Part shown: in pieces, positions 10,589 to 21,581 of the stretch | How positions within the stretch are numbered: position 1 is the stretch's first letter | How the letters are laid out: the number at the start of each line of letters is the position of its first letter | Source of the DNA: Agrobacterium vitis | GTDB lineage: Bacteria; Pseudomonadota; Alphaproteobacteria; Rhizobiales; Rhizobiaceae | Length of the DNA: 64,000 nt | Assembly (NCBI RefSeq): GCF_014926405.1 | Contig: NZ_JACXXJ020000005.1 | Coordinates: forward strand, 1,989,001 to 2,053,000 | Direction of reading: 5' to 3' | Program-made: the position numbers and the translations under genes | The notes under the pieces: generated by a model | The model's input: the letters and a program-made list of their open reading frames with translations, nothing else | Database searches by the model: none | What the model was told of the DNA's origin: nothing

Positions 10589-11077
10589 ATGGCAGAGACA
10601 ATCCACACCGGCGGTTGCCAATGCGGAGCCATCCGGTTTCGCGTTAACGGCGCGCTGAAAGACTCATCGATCTGCCATTGCCGCATGTGCCAGAAGGCGT
10701 TCGGGGCGTATTATGCACCGCTCGTCTCGGTACGAGGGGTCGACTTTCAGTGGACACGCGGCGAGCGCAAGATGTTCCGCTCCAGCAATGTCGTGTCGCG
10801 CGGCTTTTGCGCAGATTGCGGCACGCCGCTGACCTATGAGGCCCCGGATGGCATGGCGGTTGCGGCAGGCGCTTTCGACGATCCAGCCGCCCTGCCCCCA
10901 GTGCAGCAATTCGGGACAGAAGGGAAAATAGGCTTCGTCGATCACCTGCATGAATTGCCAGGCAATCCGACAGAAGAAGACCTTGATGAGTTTCCATTCC
11001 TCGATGGCCTCGTCTCCTACCAGCACCCCGACCACGATACCGACAGCTGGCCAACCGAAAGCGGAGCAAAGTCATGA
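10589..11077 (+). CDS. GFA-family zinc-binding protein, copy 1
   Basis: 162-residue protein of the glutathione-dependent formaldehyde-activating (GFA, DUF636) family. The zinc ligands are the GGCQCGAIRF pair, the ICHCRMCQK cluster and GFCADCGTPL. Founding members bind glutathione and formaldehyde, but most family members, including tandem copies like this, have no proven substrate. It is the first of three overlapping paralogues; its stop overlaps copy 2 by ATGA, implying coupled translation. Confidence 0.9.
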   Translation: MAETIHTGGCQCGAIRFRVNGALKDSSICHCRMCQKAFGAYYAPLVSVRGVDFQWTRGERKMFRSSNVVSRGFCADCGTPLTYEAPDGMAVAAGAFDDPAALPPVQQFGTEGKIGFVDHLHELPGNPTEEDLDEFPFLDGLVSYQHPDHDTDSWPTESGAKS

Positions 11078-11537
11078 GCGAGATTTTTTCCGGCGGTTGC
11101 CAATGTGGCGCGGTGCGGTTTCAGGCAGCCAAGCTGGGACGGCCTTCCATCTGTCATTGCCGTATGTGCCAAAAACAATTCGGTGGGTTTTTTGGCGCTT
11201 TTGTCTCCGCTGATCAGGCGCATCTGACATGGACACGTGGCCAGCCGAAATTGTTTCGCTCTTCGAGCAAGGTCAAGCGTGGCTTTTGCGAAAAATGCGG
11301 CACACCGCTGACCTACCAACACCCCACCGGGGTAGAGATTGCTATCGGTGCCTTTGACAATCCCGCCGCCTTTGAGCCCGCCATTCAGGTCAATCACCAC
11401 AAGCGCCTGCCGTGGATCGACACGCTGTTTGAAAAGCCGGTCTATACCAGCCCGGAATACGAAGCCTTCTTCGACTCCATCGAATCCTGGCAGCACCCAG
11501 ATTTCGACACCCAAGTCTGGCCGGTGGAGGATGAGGC

Positions 11538-11541
<4 letters not shown>
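11074..11541 (+). CDS. GFA-family zinc-binding protein, copy 2
   Basis: 155-residue paralogue of its neighbours with the same cysteine layout (GGCQCGAVRF, SICHCRMCQK, GFCEKCGTPL). The core between the cysteine clusters, including the WTRG segment, is alike in copies 1 and 2. The C-terminal tails of copies 1 and 2 end in a similar HPD(H/F)DT motif. It overlaps copy 1 and copy 3 by 4 nt each. The substrate is unknown. Confidence 0.9.
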
Positions 11542-12990
<1,449 letters not shown>

Positions 12991-13013
12991 GAATTTGCCT
13001 TTGGGAGGCACTC

Positions 13014-14630
13014 ATGAGCCGCGAAAAAATCACCCTGTTCGACACCACCCTGCGCGATGGTCAGCAGACGCCCGGCATCGATTTTTCCGTGGAAGACAAG
13101 ATTGCCATTGCCGCCATGCTGGATAATTTCGGGCTGGATTATGTCGAAGGCGGCTATCCCGGTGCCAATCCGACCGACACGGCATTTTTCTCAAAAAAAC
13201 GCACCAGCCGCGCCCGCTTCACGGCGTTTGGCATGACCAAACGCGCCGGAATTTCCGCCTCCAACGATCCGGGCCTGAGCCAGCTTTTGCAATCGAAAAG
13301 CGATGCCATCTGTCTTGTGGCGAAAAGCTGGGATTACCATGTGACAGTGGCGCTTGGCTGCACCAATGAGGAAAACCTCGACTCCATCCGCGACAGTGTC
13401 AAGGCCGTGGTGGCTGCGGGCAAGGAAGCGCTGGTGGATTGCGAGCATTTCTTTGATGGCTACAAGGCCAATCCCGACTATGCCGTGGCCTGTGCCAAAA
13501 CCGCCTATGAGGCCGGTGCGCGCTGGGTGGTGCTGTGCGACACCAATGGCGGCACCCAGCCGCCGGAAATCCGCACGATCATTGCCAGTCTGATCGAGGC
13601 AGGTGTTCCCGGCACGTCGCTGGGTATTCACGCCCATAATGATACCGGCCAGGCCGTTGCCAATTCGCTGGCCGCCGTGGAAGCCGGTGTGCGCCAGATT
13701 CAAGGCACCCTGAACGGCATTGGCGAGCGCTGCGGCAATGCCGATCTGACCACCATCATCCCGACGCTCTGTCTGAAGAAGACCTATGCCGACCGGTTCG
13801 AGACGGCCATTGATCTCGAAAAGCTGGTGGAATTGACCCGCCTCTCCCATGCGTTCGATGAACTATTAAACCGCTCCCCCAACCATCAGGCTCCCTATGT
13901 CGGTGCTTCCGCCTTTGCCACCAAGGCTGGCATCCATGCCTCGGCGCTGTTGAAGGACCCGAAAACCTATGAGCATGTAGAGCCGGGTCTTGTGGGCAAT
14001 TTCCGCAAGGTCATGGTATCCGACCAGGGCGGCAAGGCCAATTTCATCAACGAGTTGAAACGCCGCGGCATCACGGTTGCCAAGGACGATCCGAAGCTGG
14101 ACCGGCTGATCGAGATCGTCAAGCAGCGTGAAGCGACAGGCTATGCCTATGAAGGCGCCGATGGCAGTTTCGAACTTTTGGCGCATCGCACCCTCGGCAC
14201 CGTGCCGGAATTTTTCGCCGTCGAAAGCTTCCGGGTGATGATCGAGCGCCGGTTTGACAGCAATGGCAATTTGAAAACCGTGTCAGAAGCCGTGGTGAAG
14301 ATGGTGATCGACGGGCAGACGGTGATGTCGGTCGCCGAGGGAGACGGCCCGGTCAACGCGCTCGATATTGCGCTGCGCAAAGATCTGGGCAAATTCCAAA
14401 GCGAAATAAAGGATCTGGAACTGGCCGATTTCAAGGTCCGTATCCTCAATGGCGGCACCGAAGCCATTACCCGTGTTCTGATCGAATCCACCGATGCCAG
14501 CGGTGCCCGCTGGTGGACGGTGGGGGTCTCGGAAAATATCATCGACGCCTCGTTCCAGGCCTTGATGGACGCCATTGTCTACAAGCTGATGAAAAACCGC
14601 CAATTGGCCGGGCGGATTGCGGCGGAATAA
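13014..14630 (+). CDS. cimA: Citramalate synthase
   Basis: Condenses pyruvate and acetyl-CoA to (R)-citramalate, the threonine-independent entry to isoleucine. The 538-residue length fits the CimA/TIGR00977 group. The N-terminal TIM barrel has LFDTTLRDGQQTPG and the metal ligands in GIHAHNDTGQ. The C-terminal LeuA-type regulatory domain is visible from about residue 390 (RTLGTVPEFFAVES to DLGKFQSEIKDLE) and would allow isoleucine feedback. ATG 13014 has GGGAGG six bases upstream. An isopropylmalate synthase assignment is less likely given the length and the QTPG variant. Confidence 0.93.
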   Translation: MSREKITLFDTTLRDGQQTPGIDFSVEDKIAIAAMLDNFGLDYVEGGYPGANPTDTAFFSKKRTSRARFTAFGMTKRAGISASNDPGLSQLLQSKSDAICLVAKSWDYHVTVALGCTNEENLDSIRDSVKAVVAAGKEALVDCEHFFDGYKANPDYAVACAKTAYEAGARWVVLCDTNGGTQPPEIRTIIASLIEAGVPGTSLGIHAHNDTGQAVANSLAAVEAGVRQIQGTLNGIGERCGNADLTTIIPTLCLKKTYADRFETAIDLEKLVELTRLSHAFDELLNRSPNHQAPYVGASAFATKAGIHASALLKDPKTYEHVEPGLVGNFRKVMVSDQGGKANFINELKRRGITVAKDDPKLDRLIEIVKQREATGYAYEGADGSFELLAHRTLGTVPEFFAVESFRVMIERRFDSNGNLKTVSEAVVKMVIDGQTVMSVAEGDGPVNALDIALRKDLGKFQSEIKDLELADFKVRILNGGTEAITRVLIESTDASGARWWTVGVSENIIDASFQALMDAIVYKLMKNRQLAGRIAAE

Positions 14631-14777
14631 GCCAAAACCGTCTCGATCTGCTTTCCGATTTTCGAACATTGACATAGTCGCATTCACCAAACTCACTGAT
14701 CCTTCAATGGAATGAATTTGCCGTTTGCGTCCTGAAGGCGTATCGGCAGGAAAAACAGCAATGGGATCGGAAACATC

Positions 14778-15689
14778 ATGAGCGAAGTTGCAGCGCCAGC
14801 GGGCGAAAACCGCGATAGCCTGCGTGGCTTTCTTTTTGCGCTTTCGGCCTATCTGCTCTGGGGTTTTCTGCCCCTTTACATGAAGGCCGTCGCGCATATT
14901 CCGCCCATGGAAGTGATCGCCCATCGGGTGCTGTGGTCCATTCCGGTGGCCGGTCTCGTTCTTCTGGTGTTGCGGCGCACCGATGACCTGAAGCGAGCAC
15001 TGCGCAATCCGAAAATGATCGGCATGGCGGCAATCACTGCCTGCCTGATCAGCGTCAATTGGGGCATTTATGTCTGGGCCATCGGTGCCGGCCACGCGCT
15101 GGATACCGCGCTCGGCTATTTCATCAACCCGCTGTTTTCCATTCTACTTGGTGCCGTGCTGCTCAAGGAAAAACTGAAGCCGGCGCAAATGGCCGCGCTG
15201 GCGCTGGTGGTGGTCGCCGTCGTCATCCTGACGGTCGATGCCGGACGCCTGCCGCTGATCGCGCTCAGCCTTACCTTTTCCTGGGGCTTCTATGCGTTTT
15301 TCCGCAAGACGCTGCCGATTGGCCCCAATCAGGGCTTTCTGCTGGAAGTGCTGTTGCTGTCACCTTTCGCCCTGGCCTACCTGATCTATCTCGGCGTGAC
15401 CGGACAGTCACATTTCCTGGGGTCGCCGGATACCAGCATGTTCAACAATACCGTGCTACTGGCCTCGAGCGGGTTGGTCACAGCCGTGCCGCTGATCCTC
15501 TACGCCAATGGTGCCAAGCTCCTGCGTCTCTCCACCATCGGCATCATGCAATATATCGCCCCGACGATGATTTTCCTGATCGCCGTCTTCCTGTTTCATG
15601 AGGAATTCAGCACCGCCAAGGCCATTGCCTTCCCGCTGATCTGGGTTGCACTGGTCATCTATACCTTACCGATGCTGAAACGGCGCTGA
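14778..15689 (+). CDS. rarD: RarD-type EamA-family membrane transporter
   Basis: 303-residue inner-membrane protein with about ten hydrophobic segments in two EamA repeats. The segment beginning LRGFLFALSAYLLWGFLPLY is the hallmark of RarD, and MQYIAPTMIFLIAVFLFHE closes the second repeat. RarD proteins are drug/metabolite transporters whose natural substrate is not settled. Its stop abuts that of the convergent LOG-type gene with no spacer (TGATCA), so no separate terminator fits between them. Confidence 0.92.
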   Translation: MSEVAAPAGENRDSLRGFLFALSAYLLWGFLPLYMKAVAHIPPMEVIAHRVLWSIPVAGLVLLVLRRTDDLKRALRNPKMIGMAAITACLISVNWGIYVWAIGAGHALDTALGYFINPLFSILLGAVLLKEKLKPAQMAALALVVVAVVILTVDAGRLPLIALSLTFSWGFYAFFRKTLPIGPNQGFLLEVLLLSPFALAYLIYLGVTGQSHFLGSPDTSMFNNTVLLASSGLVTAVPLILYANGAKLLRLSTIGIMQYIAPTMIFLIAVFLFHEEFSTAKAIAFPLIWVALVIYTLPMLKRR

Positions 15690-16310
15690 TCAGAGCTTTG
15701 ACAACACCTCCGCATCGCCGGAGATGCGACCGAGTTCTTCCCAGCGATCGACGATTGTCGGCACGATGGCCTCGATCTCGTTAATCACCAGCGGCTGCAC
15801 CTTATGGCCGGTATGGACGAAGCCCTCCTGGCGCATATGGGTGATCAGCTCCAGCATCGGGTCCCAGAAACCGTTGACATTGGCAAAGACCATCGGCTTT
15901 TCATGGCGGCCAAGCTGGCCCCAGGTCATGATCTCGACGATTTCCTCTAGCGTACCGATACCGCCCGGCAAGGTGACGAAGGCATCGGCGCGCTCGAACA
16001 TCTTGTGCTTGCGCTGATGCATGTCCTGCGTGATGATCAATTCGTTCAGCTGGCCGAGAGAATGACGTGTAGCTTCCATATCGACCAGGAATTCCGGTAT
16101 GATGCCCGTCACCTGGCCACCCGCGTCCAACACGCCGCTGGCAACGGCACCCATGATGCCCTTGGTGCCGCCGCCATAGACGAGGCGCAGGCCATGAGCG
16201 GCAATTGAGTGGCCAAGTGTGCGGCCCGCAGCCATGTAATCGGGATCGCGTCCGGGCCGTGAGCCACAATAAACGCAGATGGATCGAATCGAAGAATGGT
16301 TTTTTGTCAT
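15690..16310 (-). CDS. LOG-family nucleotide 5'-monophosphate phosphoribohydrolase (TIGR00730)
   Basis: 206-residue Rossmann-like protein with the two LOG signatures: YGGGTKGIMG near the middle and PGGIGTLEE as the catalytic motif. Enzymes of this family cut ribose-5-phosphate from nucleotides, in some cases activating cytokinin nucleotides. ATG 16310 is chosen because similarity (ICVYCGSRPGRDPDY) starts right after it. The frame is open to a TTG at 16382, whose 24 extra residues look unlike the family. The ribosome site is weak. In a plant-associated host a cytokinin role is possible but not shown. Confidence 0.9.
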   Translation of the reverse strand: MTKNHSSIRSICVYCGSRPGRDPDYMAAGRTLGHSIAAHGLRLVYGGGTKGIMGAVASGVLDAGGQVTGIIPEFLVDMEATRHSLGQLNELIITQDMHQRKHKMFERADAFVTLPGGIGTLEEIVEIMTWGQLGRHEKPMVFANVNGFWDPMLELITHMRQEGFVHTGHKVQPLVINEIEAIVPTIVDRWEELGRISGDAEVLSKL

Positions 16311-16658
16311 ACGTTTAGAATGGCCATCGCGGCCCGCTGACGTCAATAAAATTAACGAAAACTCCAGGAAGCCTATGAACAAACCGGGTTCATCGCTTGT
16401 GCAGCGATTAAGGAAACGTTACTGCATAAACTCTTAAATCCCTATGGATGTAAGAGATCGGACCAAAATGCGGGACGCGATTTTTGGAAAATCCGATGGA
16501 AATGCCAAATCCGTAGTACCGCAGCGGTCTGCGGTTTTGAGCTGGGTCATGCAGTGGGGACAAAACTTTTGGGCGTCCTTCATGGGGTATTCATACGCCA
16601 TGGCGCTCTATCAGTTTCAAGGGATATGGCGGAATAATCCGCCCGGAGACGTTGGACT
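16311..16658. promoter_or_regulatory. Divergent intergenic region, LOG gene / LysM gene
   Basis: Holds both promoters. Two small hairpins are seen: atcgct/agcgat (16392-16408) and ggcgga/tccgcc (16628-16643). The latter lies just before the ribosome site of the LysM gene and could influence its translation. A 72-codon frame at 16444-16662 ends in ATGA with the next gene but has no family look. Confidence 0.35.
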
Positions 16659-18641
16659 ATGAAAAACCGTGCCGGTTGGCTGGCTCTCGGCGTGCTTGCC
16701 ATTGCGACAGTATTGATGGTGTTTTTCGTGCTTCCGCAAATTGGCGGCACAAAGAAGACGGCAGAAACACCTGCTGCCCCGGCTGAACAGGCGGCAGCGC
16801 CCGAAGCGTCCGGGCCTTCCTCACCCACGCCTGCCCCCGATGGCCAGGCCGCCGCCAAGATGCAGCGTCTGACCAAGGCCGCAGAGCAATCGGTGGCCGC
16901 CTTGGAAAATCTGTTTGCCGATCAGAAAACCCCGGCACCCGAACTTTACGCCACAGCCCGTATTGCTGCATTGACAGCCCTGAAAGCCCTATCGGATGCC
17001 GATCTTCCCGCCGGGATCGAAGCAGGCCTTGTAGACAGCCTCACCAAGGCAAAGGCCTCGGCTGCCCATGCCTTGCAGTTGATCGCCAAACTGCCCGCCT
17101 CCCCGCAGGATGCCGCCGCCATGATCGCCAATATCGGTCGGGCCATGCGCGGCGAACCGGAAGTGGCTATCGATCCAGACATGCCGCGTTTTGACGTGCT
17201 CCGCGTTGAAAAAGACGGCTCGACTGTGATCGCCGGCAGCGCGGCACCGGGTGCCAAGGTCGAGGTCCATGACGGCTCCAGCAATATTGCCAGCGCCACC
17301 GCCTCTCCAAACGGCGACTTCGCCATCGTGCTCGACAAGCCTCTGTCGCCCGGCGATCATTCTCTGGATTTGAAAGCCACGACCAAAGAAGGCAAGACCA
17401 TCGGGTCCGAGGAGCAGGCTACGGTTTCCGTCCCGGCCGATCCATCCGGTGACGTGCTGGCCATGGTGACCAAGCCCGGCGAAGCCAGCCGGCTGATCAG
17501 TGGCCCGCAACAGGATCAAGTCTCGCCAAAGGATCAGAGCCAGCCACAGGCTCCGGAACAGATCAATGGTGTCGACAAGCAGGGCCGCGTCGCCGCTGCT
17601 ACGCCCACGACGACGCCTGGATCTGCGTCCACCCCATCCCTGTCCGCTGCCGATTTGCAGATCACCGCGGTCGAGCTTGAAGGCGACAAGATTTTCGTGG
17701 CAGGCAACGCCCAGAAGGGCCGCACCGTGACCGCCTATGCCGATGGCAAGCAAATCGGCTCGGCGGATGTCGACCAGAAGGGGCATTTCGTGGTCGAAGG
17801 CCAGATGCCGCTTTCCGTCGGCCAGCATATCATCAGCGTCGATCTGAAGGATGCCAATGGCAGGGTCACACTGCGCGCGTCGGTGCCGTTCAACCGGCCG
17901 GAAGGCGATCAGGTTGCGGTTGTCGCACCGGAAGCCCAGCCCGGCGCCGCCGGCAGCACCGTCAGCCCGGCCACCGTCGATAGCAACCTGTTTGATCGGC
18001 AGCGCGATACACTGGCCAAGTCCTTCACGCTGCTCAGCAACCTGTTTGCCGATGGCAAGACACCGACACTGGAAAGCCTGGCGGCATCGCGCTCGGCACT
18101 GGAATTTGCCCTGAAAGCAGTTGCGGATTTCCGCCCGACCCCCAGCACGGACCAGACCGCCAGCGCCTTCATGGCGCGCATGGCAGACCAGGCTGACAAG
18201 GCACTCGTGGTCCTCAAGCAAGTGCCGACGGCGTCGGTCACGGCGATGGCTAATGCCTTGCCGACCCTCAAGTCGCTTGTCGATGCGGCGCTGGAACCCA
18301 TGCCAGCCAAAATTGCCGCTGCGCAAGCCGCAGCGACGCAAAACCCGGCACCGACCTTGGCGCCAGCCGATGGTACATCGCCGCCGGTGCTGAGCCAGGC
18401 GCCGCTGACCGAAAGCAAGAATGCGGTCATCATCCGCCGGGGCGATACGCTCTGGCAGATTTCCCGCCGGGTCTATGGCCAGGGCGTGCGCTACACGACG
18501 ATCTATGTCGCCAATGCCGAACAGATCAGCAATCCCGACCTGATCGAGCCCGGCCAGACCTTCACCGTGCCGGATCAATCCATGCCGGATGACGAGGCCG
18601 AAAAAATCCATCGCAAATGGATGCGGGAGCACAAGCGATAG
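16659..18641 (+). CDS. LysM envelope protein with duplicated helical and Ig-like modules
   Basis: 660-residue protein anchored by an N-terminal membrane segment (residues 6-27), followed by an Ala/Pro linker. A helical module (about 68-165) with the phrase NLFADQKTP is followed by an Ig-like module (176-260) and a second Ig-like module (333-412). A second helical module (446-550) repeats the phrase as NLFADGKTP. The protein ends in a LysM domain (588-638; IIRRGDTLWQISRRVYGQG). LysM binds peptidoglycan, so the protein probably sits in the periplasm tethered to the inner membrane. Rhizobial LysM proteins of this layout are usually annotated as peptidoglycan-binding; no enzyme domain is seen. 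The start has GGAG 11 bases upstream. A 19-bp tandem duplication spans its stop codon. Confidence 0.9.
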   Translation: MKNRAGWLALGVLAIATVLMVFFVLPQIGGTKKTAETPAAPAEQAAAPEASGPSSPTPAPDGQAAAKMQRLTKAAEQSVAALENLFADQKTPAPELYATARIAALTALKALSDADLPAGIEAGLVDSLTKAKASAAHALQLIAKLPASPQDAAAMIANIGRAMRGEPEVAIDPDMPRFDVLRVEKDGSTVIAGSAAPGAKVEVHDGSSNIASATASPNGDFAIVLDKPLSPGDHSLDLKATTKEGKTIGSEEQATVSVPADPSGDVLAMVTKPGEASRLISGPQQDQVSPKDQSQPQAPEQINGVDKQGRVAAATPTTTPGSASTPSLSAADLQITAVELEGDKIFVAGNAQKGRTVTAYADGKQIGSADVDQKGHFVVEGQMPLSVGQHIISVDLKDANGRVTLRASVPFNRPEGDQVAVVAPEAQPGAAGSTVSPATVDSNLFDRQRDTLAKSFTLLSNLFADGKTPTLESLAASRSALEFALKAVADFRPTPSTDQTASAFMARMADQADKALVVLKQVPTASVTAMANALPTLKSLVDAALEPMPAKIAAAQAAATQNPAPTLAPADGTSPPVLSQAPLTESKNAVIIRRGDTLWQISRRVYGQGVRYTTIYVANAEQISNPDLIEPGQTFTVPDQSMPDDEAEKIHRKWMREHKR

Positions 18642-18672
18642 TCTGAAGTGCGGGCGATAGTCTGAAATGCCG
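18635..18672. repeat. 19-bp tandem duplication across the LysM gene stop
   Basis: Two adjacent 19-bp units (18635-18653 and 18654-18672) starting gcgatagtctgaa differ at two positions. The first unit contains the TAG stop codon of the LysM gene. Confidence 0.8.
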
Positions 18673-18741
18673 GCAAGGGCAGACGAATGTTTCCAAGTCC
18701 TTGCCTCTTTCGTCAGCATTGCCTATATCAGCACATAACAA

Positions 18742-18768
18742 AGGCGGCCTCAGGGCCGCCTCTTTTTT
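18742..18768 (+). terminator. Rho-independent terminator
   Basis: Arms aggcggcc (18742-18749) and ggccgcct (18754-18761) with a 4-nt loop, followed by a six-T tract (18763-18768). Ends the LysM transcript. Confidence 0.9.
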
Positions 18769-18838
18769 GCCGCCTCTTCCGGGCGCCTCCTTCGGGAACG
18801 GACCGCGCTTCCACCAGCCCGCGCGCAGGACATAAAGC

Positions 18839-20725
18839 ATGCATCAGAAAGTCAAAACGGTTTCGGCCGAAAGCAGCAATCCGTGGCGCACCATCGTCAA
18901 TCTCTGGCCCTATATGTGGCCAGCCGAGCGCCTCGATCTGAAAATGCGGGTGGTCTGGGCAAGCCTGTTTCTGGTGATCGCCAAGCTGGTGCTGATGCTG
19001 GTGCCCTATTATTTCAAATGGGCCACCGACGCGCTCAATGGCAAGATGGATGCGACGGGCCTGCTGCCTGCCTTCATGCTGTCAGCGGTGATGCTGGTCA
19101 TTGCCTATAATCTGGCCCGCATCGTGCAGATGGGCATCAACCAGTTTCGCGACGCGCTGTTTGCCAGCGTCGGCCAATATGCCGTGCGGCGGCTGGCCCA
19201 TATAACCTTTCTGCACATGCATCAATTGTCGCTGCGCTTCCATCTGGAGCGCAAGACCGGCGGCCTATCACGCATCATTGAGCGCGGCACCAAAGGCATC
19301 GAGACCATCGTCCGCTTCACCATTCTCAACTCCATCCCGACGCTGATCGAATTTGCCCTGACGGCGGTGATTTTCTGGTGGAGCTACGGATTTTCCTATC
19401 TGGCGATCACCGCCGTCACCGTCGCCGTCTATGTCTGGTTCACAGTCAAGGCTTCGGACTGGCGCATCGCCATCCGCCGCGCCATGAATGACAGCGATAC
19501 CGACGCCAATGTCAAAGCCATCGACTCGCTGTTGAATTTCGAGACGGTCAAATATTTCGGCAATGAAGACATGGAGGCCCGCCGCTTCGATGCATCCATG
19601 GCCCGTTACGAGAAGGCCGCCACCCAGGTCTGGACCTCGCTCGGCTGGCTGAACTTCGGCCAGGGTCTGATTTTCGGTGTGGGCATGACAGTGATGCTGG
19701 TGTTTTCGGCACTGGCCGTACAGCGCGGCGAGCAGACCATCGGCGATTTCGTCTTCGTCAACGCGCTGCTGTTGCAGCTTTCCGTGCCGCTGAATTTCAT
19801 CGGCATGCTCTACCGCGAAATCCGCCAGGGCCTGACCGATATCGAACAGATGTTCGACCTTCTGGCGGTAGAGCCGGAAGTGCGCGACGCGCCTGATGCG
19901 AAGCCGCTTGCCATCGCCAAGGGCGCTATCACCTTCGAAAACGTGCATTTCGCCTATGACCCGGCAAGGCCGATCCTGAAGGGGATTTCCTTCACCGTGC
20001 CGGAGGGCAAGACAGTGGCCGTCGTCGGCCCATCGGGCGCTGGCAAATCGACAATTTCACGGCTGCTCTACCGGTTTTACGATGTGCAGCAGGGCGCGAT
20101 CCGCATCGACGGGCAGGATGTCCGCGATATCACGCAGACGTCGCTGCGCGCCGCCATCGGCATGGTGCCGCAGGATACAGTGCTGTTTAACGATACCATC
20201 GCCTATAATATTCGCTATGGCAGGCCTGGGGCCAGCGATGCCGAGATGGAGGCCGCCGCCGACATTGCTCAGATCAGCCGCTCGATCCGTGAACTGCCGC
20301 AGGGCTACAAGACCATGGTCGGTGAGCGCGGCCTGAAACTGTCGGGCGGAGAAAAACAGCGTGTCGCCATCGCCCGCACCGTGCTCAAATCACCGCCAAT
20401 CCTCATTCTCGATGAGGCGACCTCGGCGCTCGACACCACGACCGAGCAGGATATCCAGGCGGCCCTCGACATTGTATCGCAAAATCGCACCACTTTGGTC
20501 ATCGCCCACCGGCTATCGACCGTGATCGGCGCCGACGAAATCATCGTTTTGAAAGCGGGCGAAATCGCCGAGCGTGGCACACACGCGGAACTTCTCGCCC
20601 AAAACGGCCTTTACGCCTCGATGTGGAACCGGCAGCGGGAGGCGACCCAGGCAGAAGAGCATCTGCGCCAGGTGCGCGAAAGCGACGATCTCGGTGTGGT
20701 CACGCGCCTGCCGCCTGCTGTGTGA
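18839..20725 (+). CDS. Atm1-type ABC exporter (permease and ATPase fused)
   Basis: 628-residue half-transporter: a six-helix membrane domain (about residues 40-330) followed by an ATPase domain (about 360-600). Walker A is GPSGAGKST, the signature LSGGEKQRVAIA and Walker B LILDEATSALD. Length and the region NFETVKYFGNEDMEARRFD match the Atm1/HMT1 subfamily, which exports glutathione-related or metal-thiolate compounds. It lies upstream of psd and pss on the same strand, but the 120-nt gap suggests a separate promoter. ATG 18839 follows a weak ribosome site. The physiological substrate is not known from sequence. Confidence 0.93.
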   Translation: MHQKVKTVSAESSNPWRTIVNLWPYMWPAERLDLKMRVVWASLFLVIAKLVLMLVPYYFKWATDALNGKMDATGLLPAFMLSAVMLVIAYNLARIVQMGINQFRDALFASVGQYAVRRLAHITFLHMHQLSLRFHLERKTGGLSRIIERGTKGIETIVRFTILNSIPTLIEFALTAVIFWWSYGFSYLAITAVTVAVYVWFTVKASDWRIAIRRAMNDSDTDANVKAIDSLLNFETVKYFGNEDMEARRFDASMARYEKAATQVWTSLGWLNFGQGLIFGVGMTVMLVFSALAVQRGEQTIGDFVFVNALLLQLSVPLNFIGMLYREIRQGLTDIEQMFDLLAVEPEVRDAPDAKPLAIAKGAITFENVHFAYDPARPILKGISFTVPEGKTVAVVGPSGAGKSTISRLLYRFYDVQQGAIRIDGQDVRDITQTSLRAAIGMVPQDTVLFNDTIAYNIRYGRPGASDAEMEAAADIAQISRSIRELPQGYKTMVGERGLKLSGGEKQRVAIARTVLKSPPILILDEATSALDTTTEQDIQAALDIVSQNRTTLVIAHRLSTVIGADEIIVLKAGEIAERGTHAELLAQNGLYASMWNRQREATQAEEHLRQVRESDDLGVVTRLPPAV

Positions 20726-20845
20726 TCGCATGTATAAAAGTGCGGCGGCTTTCCCGTGAGGGGCCTCAATCAGGCCCGGCATTGCCCCTGAACACGTTTC
20801 GCGGTAGTCACGTCATCAATAGAGTTTTCAGGAGAAGTCCTACCG

Positions 20846-21544
20846 ATGTCCTTGTTCGATACGATCCGCAATACCCTCGTCCCCGTGCATAAGGAAGGCT
20901 ATATTTTTGTCGGCGCTTTCTTCGTCGGGTCGCTGGTGCTCGGATGGATCTGGGAGCCGCTGTTCTGGGTCGGCCTGCTGCTGACACTATGGTGCGCCTA
21001 TTTCTTCCGCGACCCGGAGCGCCTCACCCCGCAGGATGACGATCTGGTGGTCAGCCCTGCCGATGGCCGCGTGTCGATGATCCAGATGGTCATCCCGCCG
21101 GAAGAATTGCAGCTGTCGAGCGACCCGATGTTGCGCATCTCTATCTTCATGAATGTCTTCGATGTTCATATCAATCGCGCCCCGGTACGAGGCGCAATCC
21201 GCCAGGTTGTCTACCGCGACGGCAGTTTCCTGAATGCCGAACTGGACAAGGCCAGCAGCGACAATGAGCGCAATTCGCTGGTCATCGACGGCCCACGCGG
21301 CGCCATCGGCGTGGTGCAGATCGCAGGCCTCGTGGCCCGCCGCATCCTGTGCTGGTCGGTCCCCGGTCAGGCGCTCGGGGTTGGCGAACGTTTCGGTCTG
21401 ATCCGATTTGGTTCGCGACTGGATGTCTACCTCCCAGCCGGTGCCGAGCCCCGCGTTGCGGTTGGCCAGCGTTCGATTGGCGGTGAAACCGTGATCGCGG
21501 AATATGGTTCGGCAAAGGGCCCGGTCATCAGCCGCCGCAGCTGA
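20846..21544 (+). CDS. psd: Phosphatidylserine decarboxylase
   Basis: Makes phosphatidylethanolamine from phosphatidylserine at the inner membrane. The 232-residue proenzyme is of the short type. It has a membrane-anchoring pair of hydrophobic segments near residues 18-50, SPADGRVS, and the self-cleavage site in [13 protein letters not shown], where the Gly-Ser bond is cut to form the pyruvoyl cofactor. ATG 20846 has AGGAG upstream. The gene for phosphatidylserine synthase follows 37 nt downstream, so the two consecutive enzymes are co-transcribed. Confidence 0.96.
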   Translation: MSLFDTIRNTLVPVHKEGYIFVGAFFVGSLVLGWIWEPLFWVGLLLTLWCAYFFRDPERLTPQDDDLVVSPADGRVSMIQMVIPPEELQLSSDPMLRISIFMNVFDVHINRAPVRGAIRQVVYRDGSFLNAELDKASSDNERNSLVIDGPRGAIGVVQIAGLVARRILCWSVPGQALGVGERFGLIRFGSRLDVYLPAGAEPRVAVGQRSIGGETVIAEYGSAKGPVISRRS

Positions 21545-21581
21545 GACGATTTTTGCAAGCCATAACGGAGACAGGCCAGCC

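Noticed and set aside
16444..16662. 72-codon frame ending in an ATGA overlap with the LysM gene
   Set aside because: The overlap is suggestive, but the frame has no ribosome site and random-looking composition.
16989..18719. 576-codon frame opposite the LysM gene
   Set aside because: Antisense of a high-GC gene; arginine/histidine/glycine-rich and without a motif.
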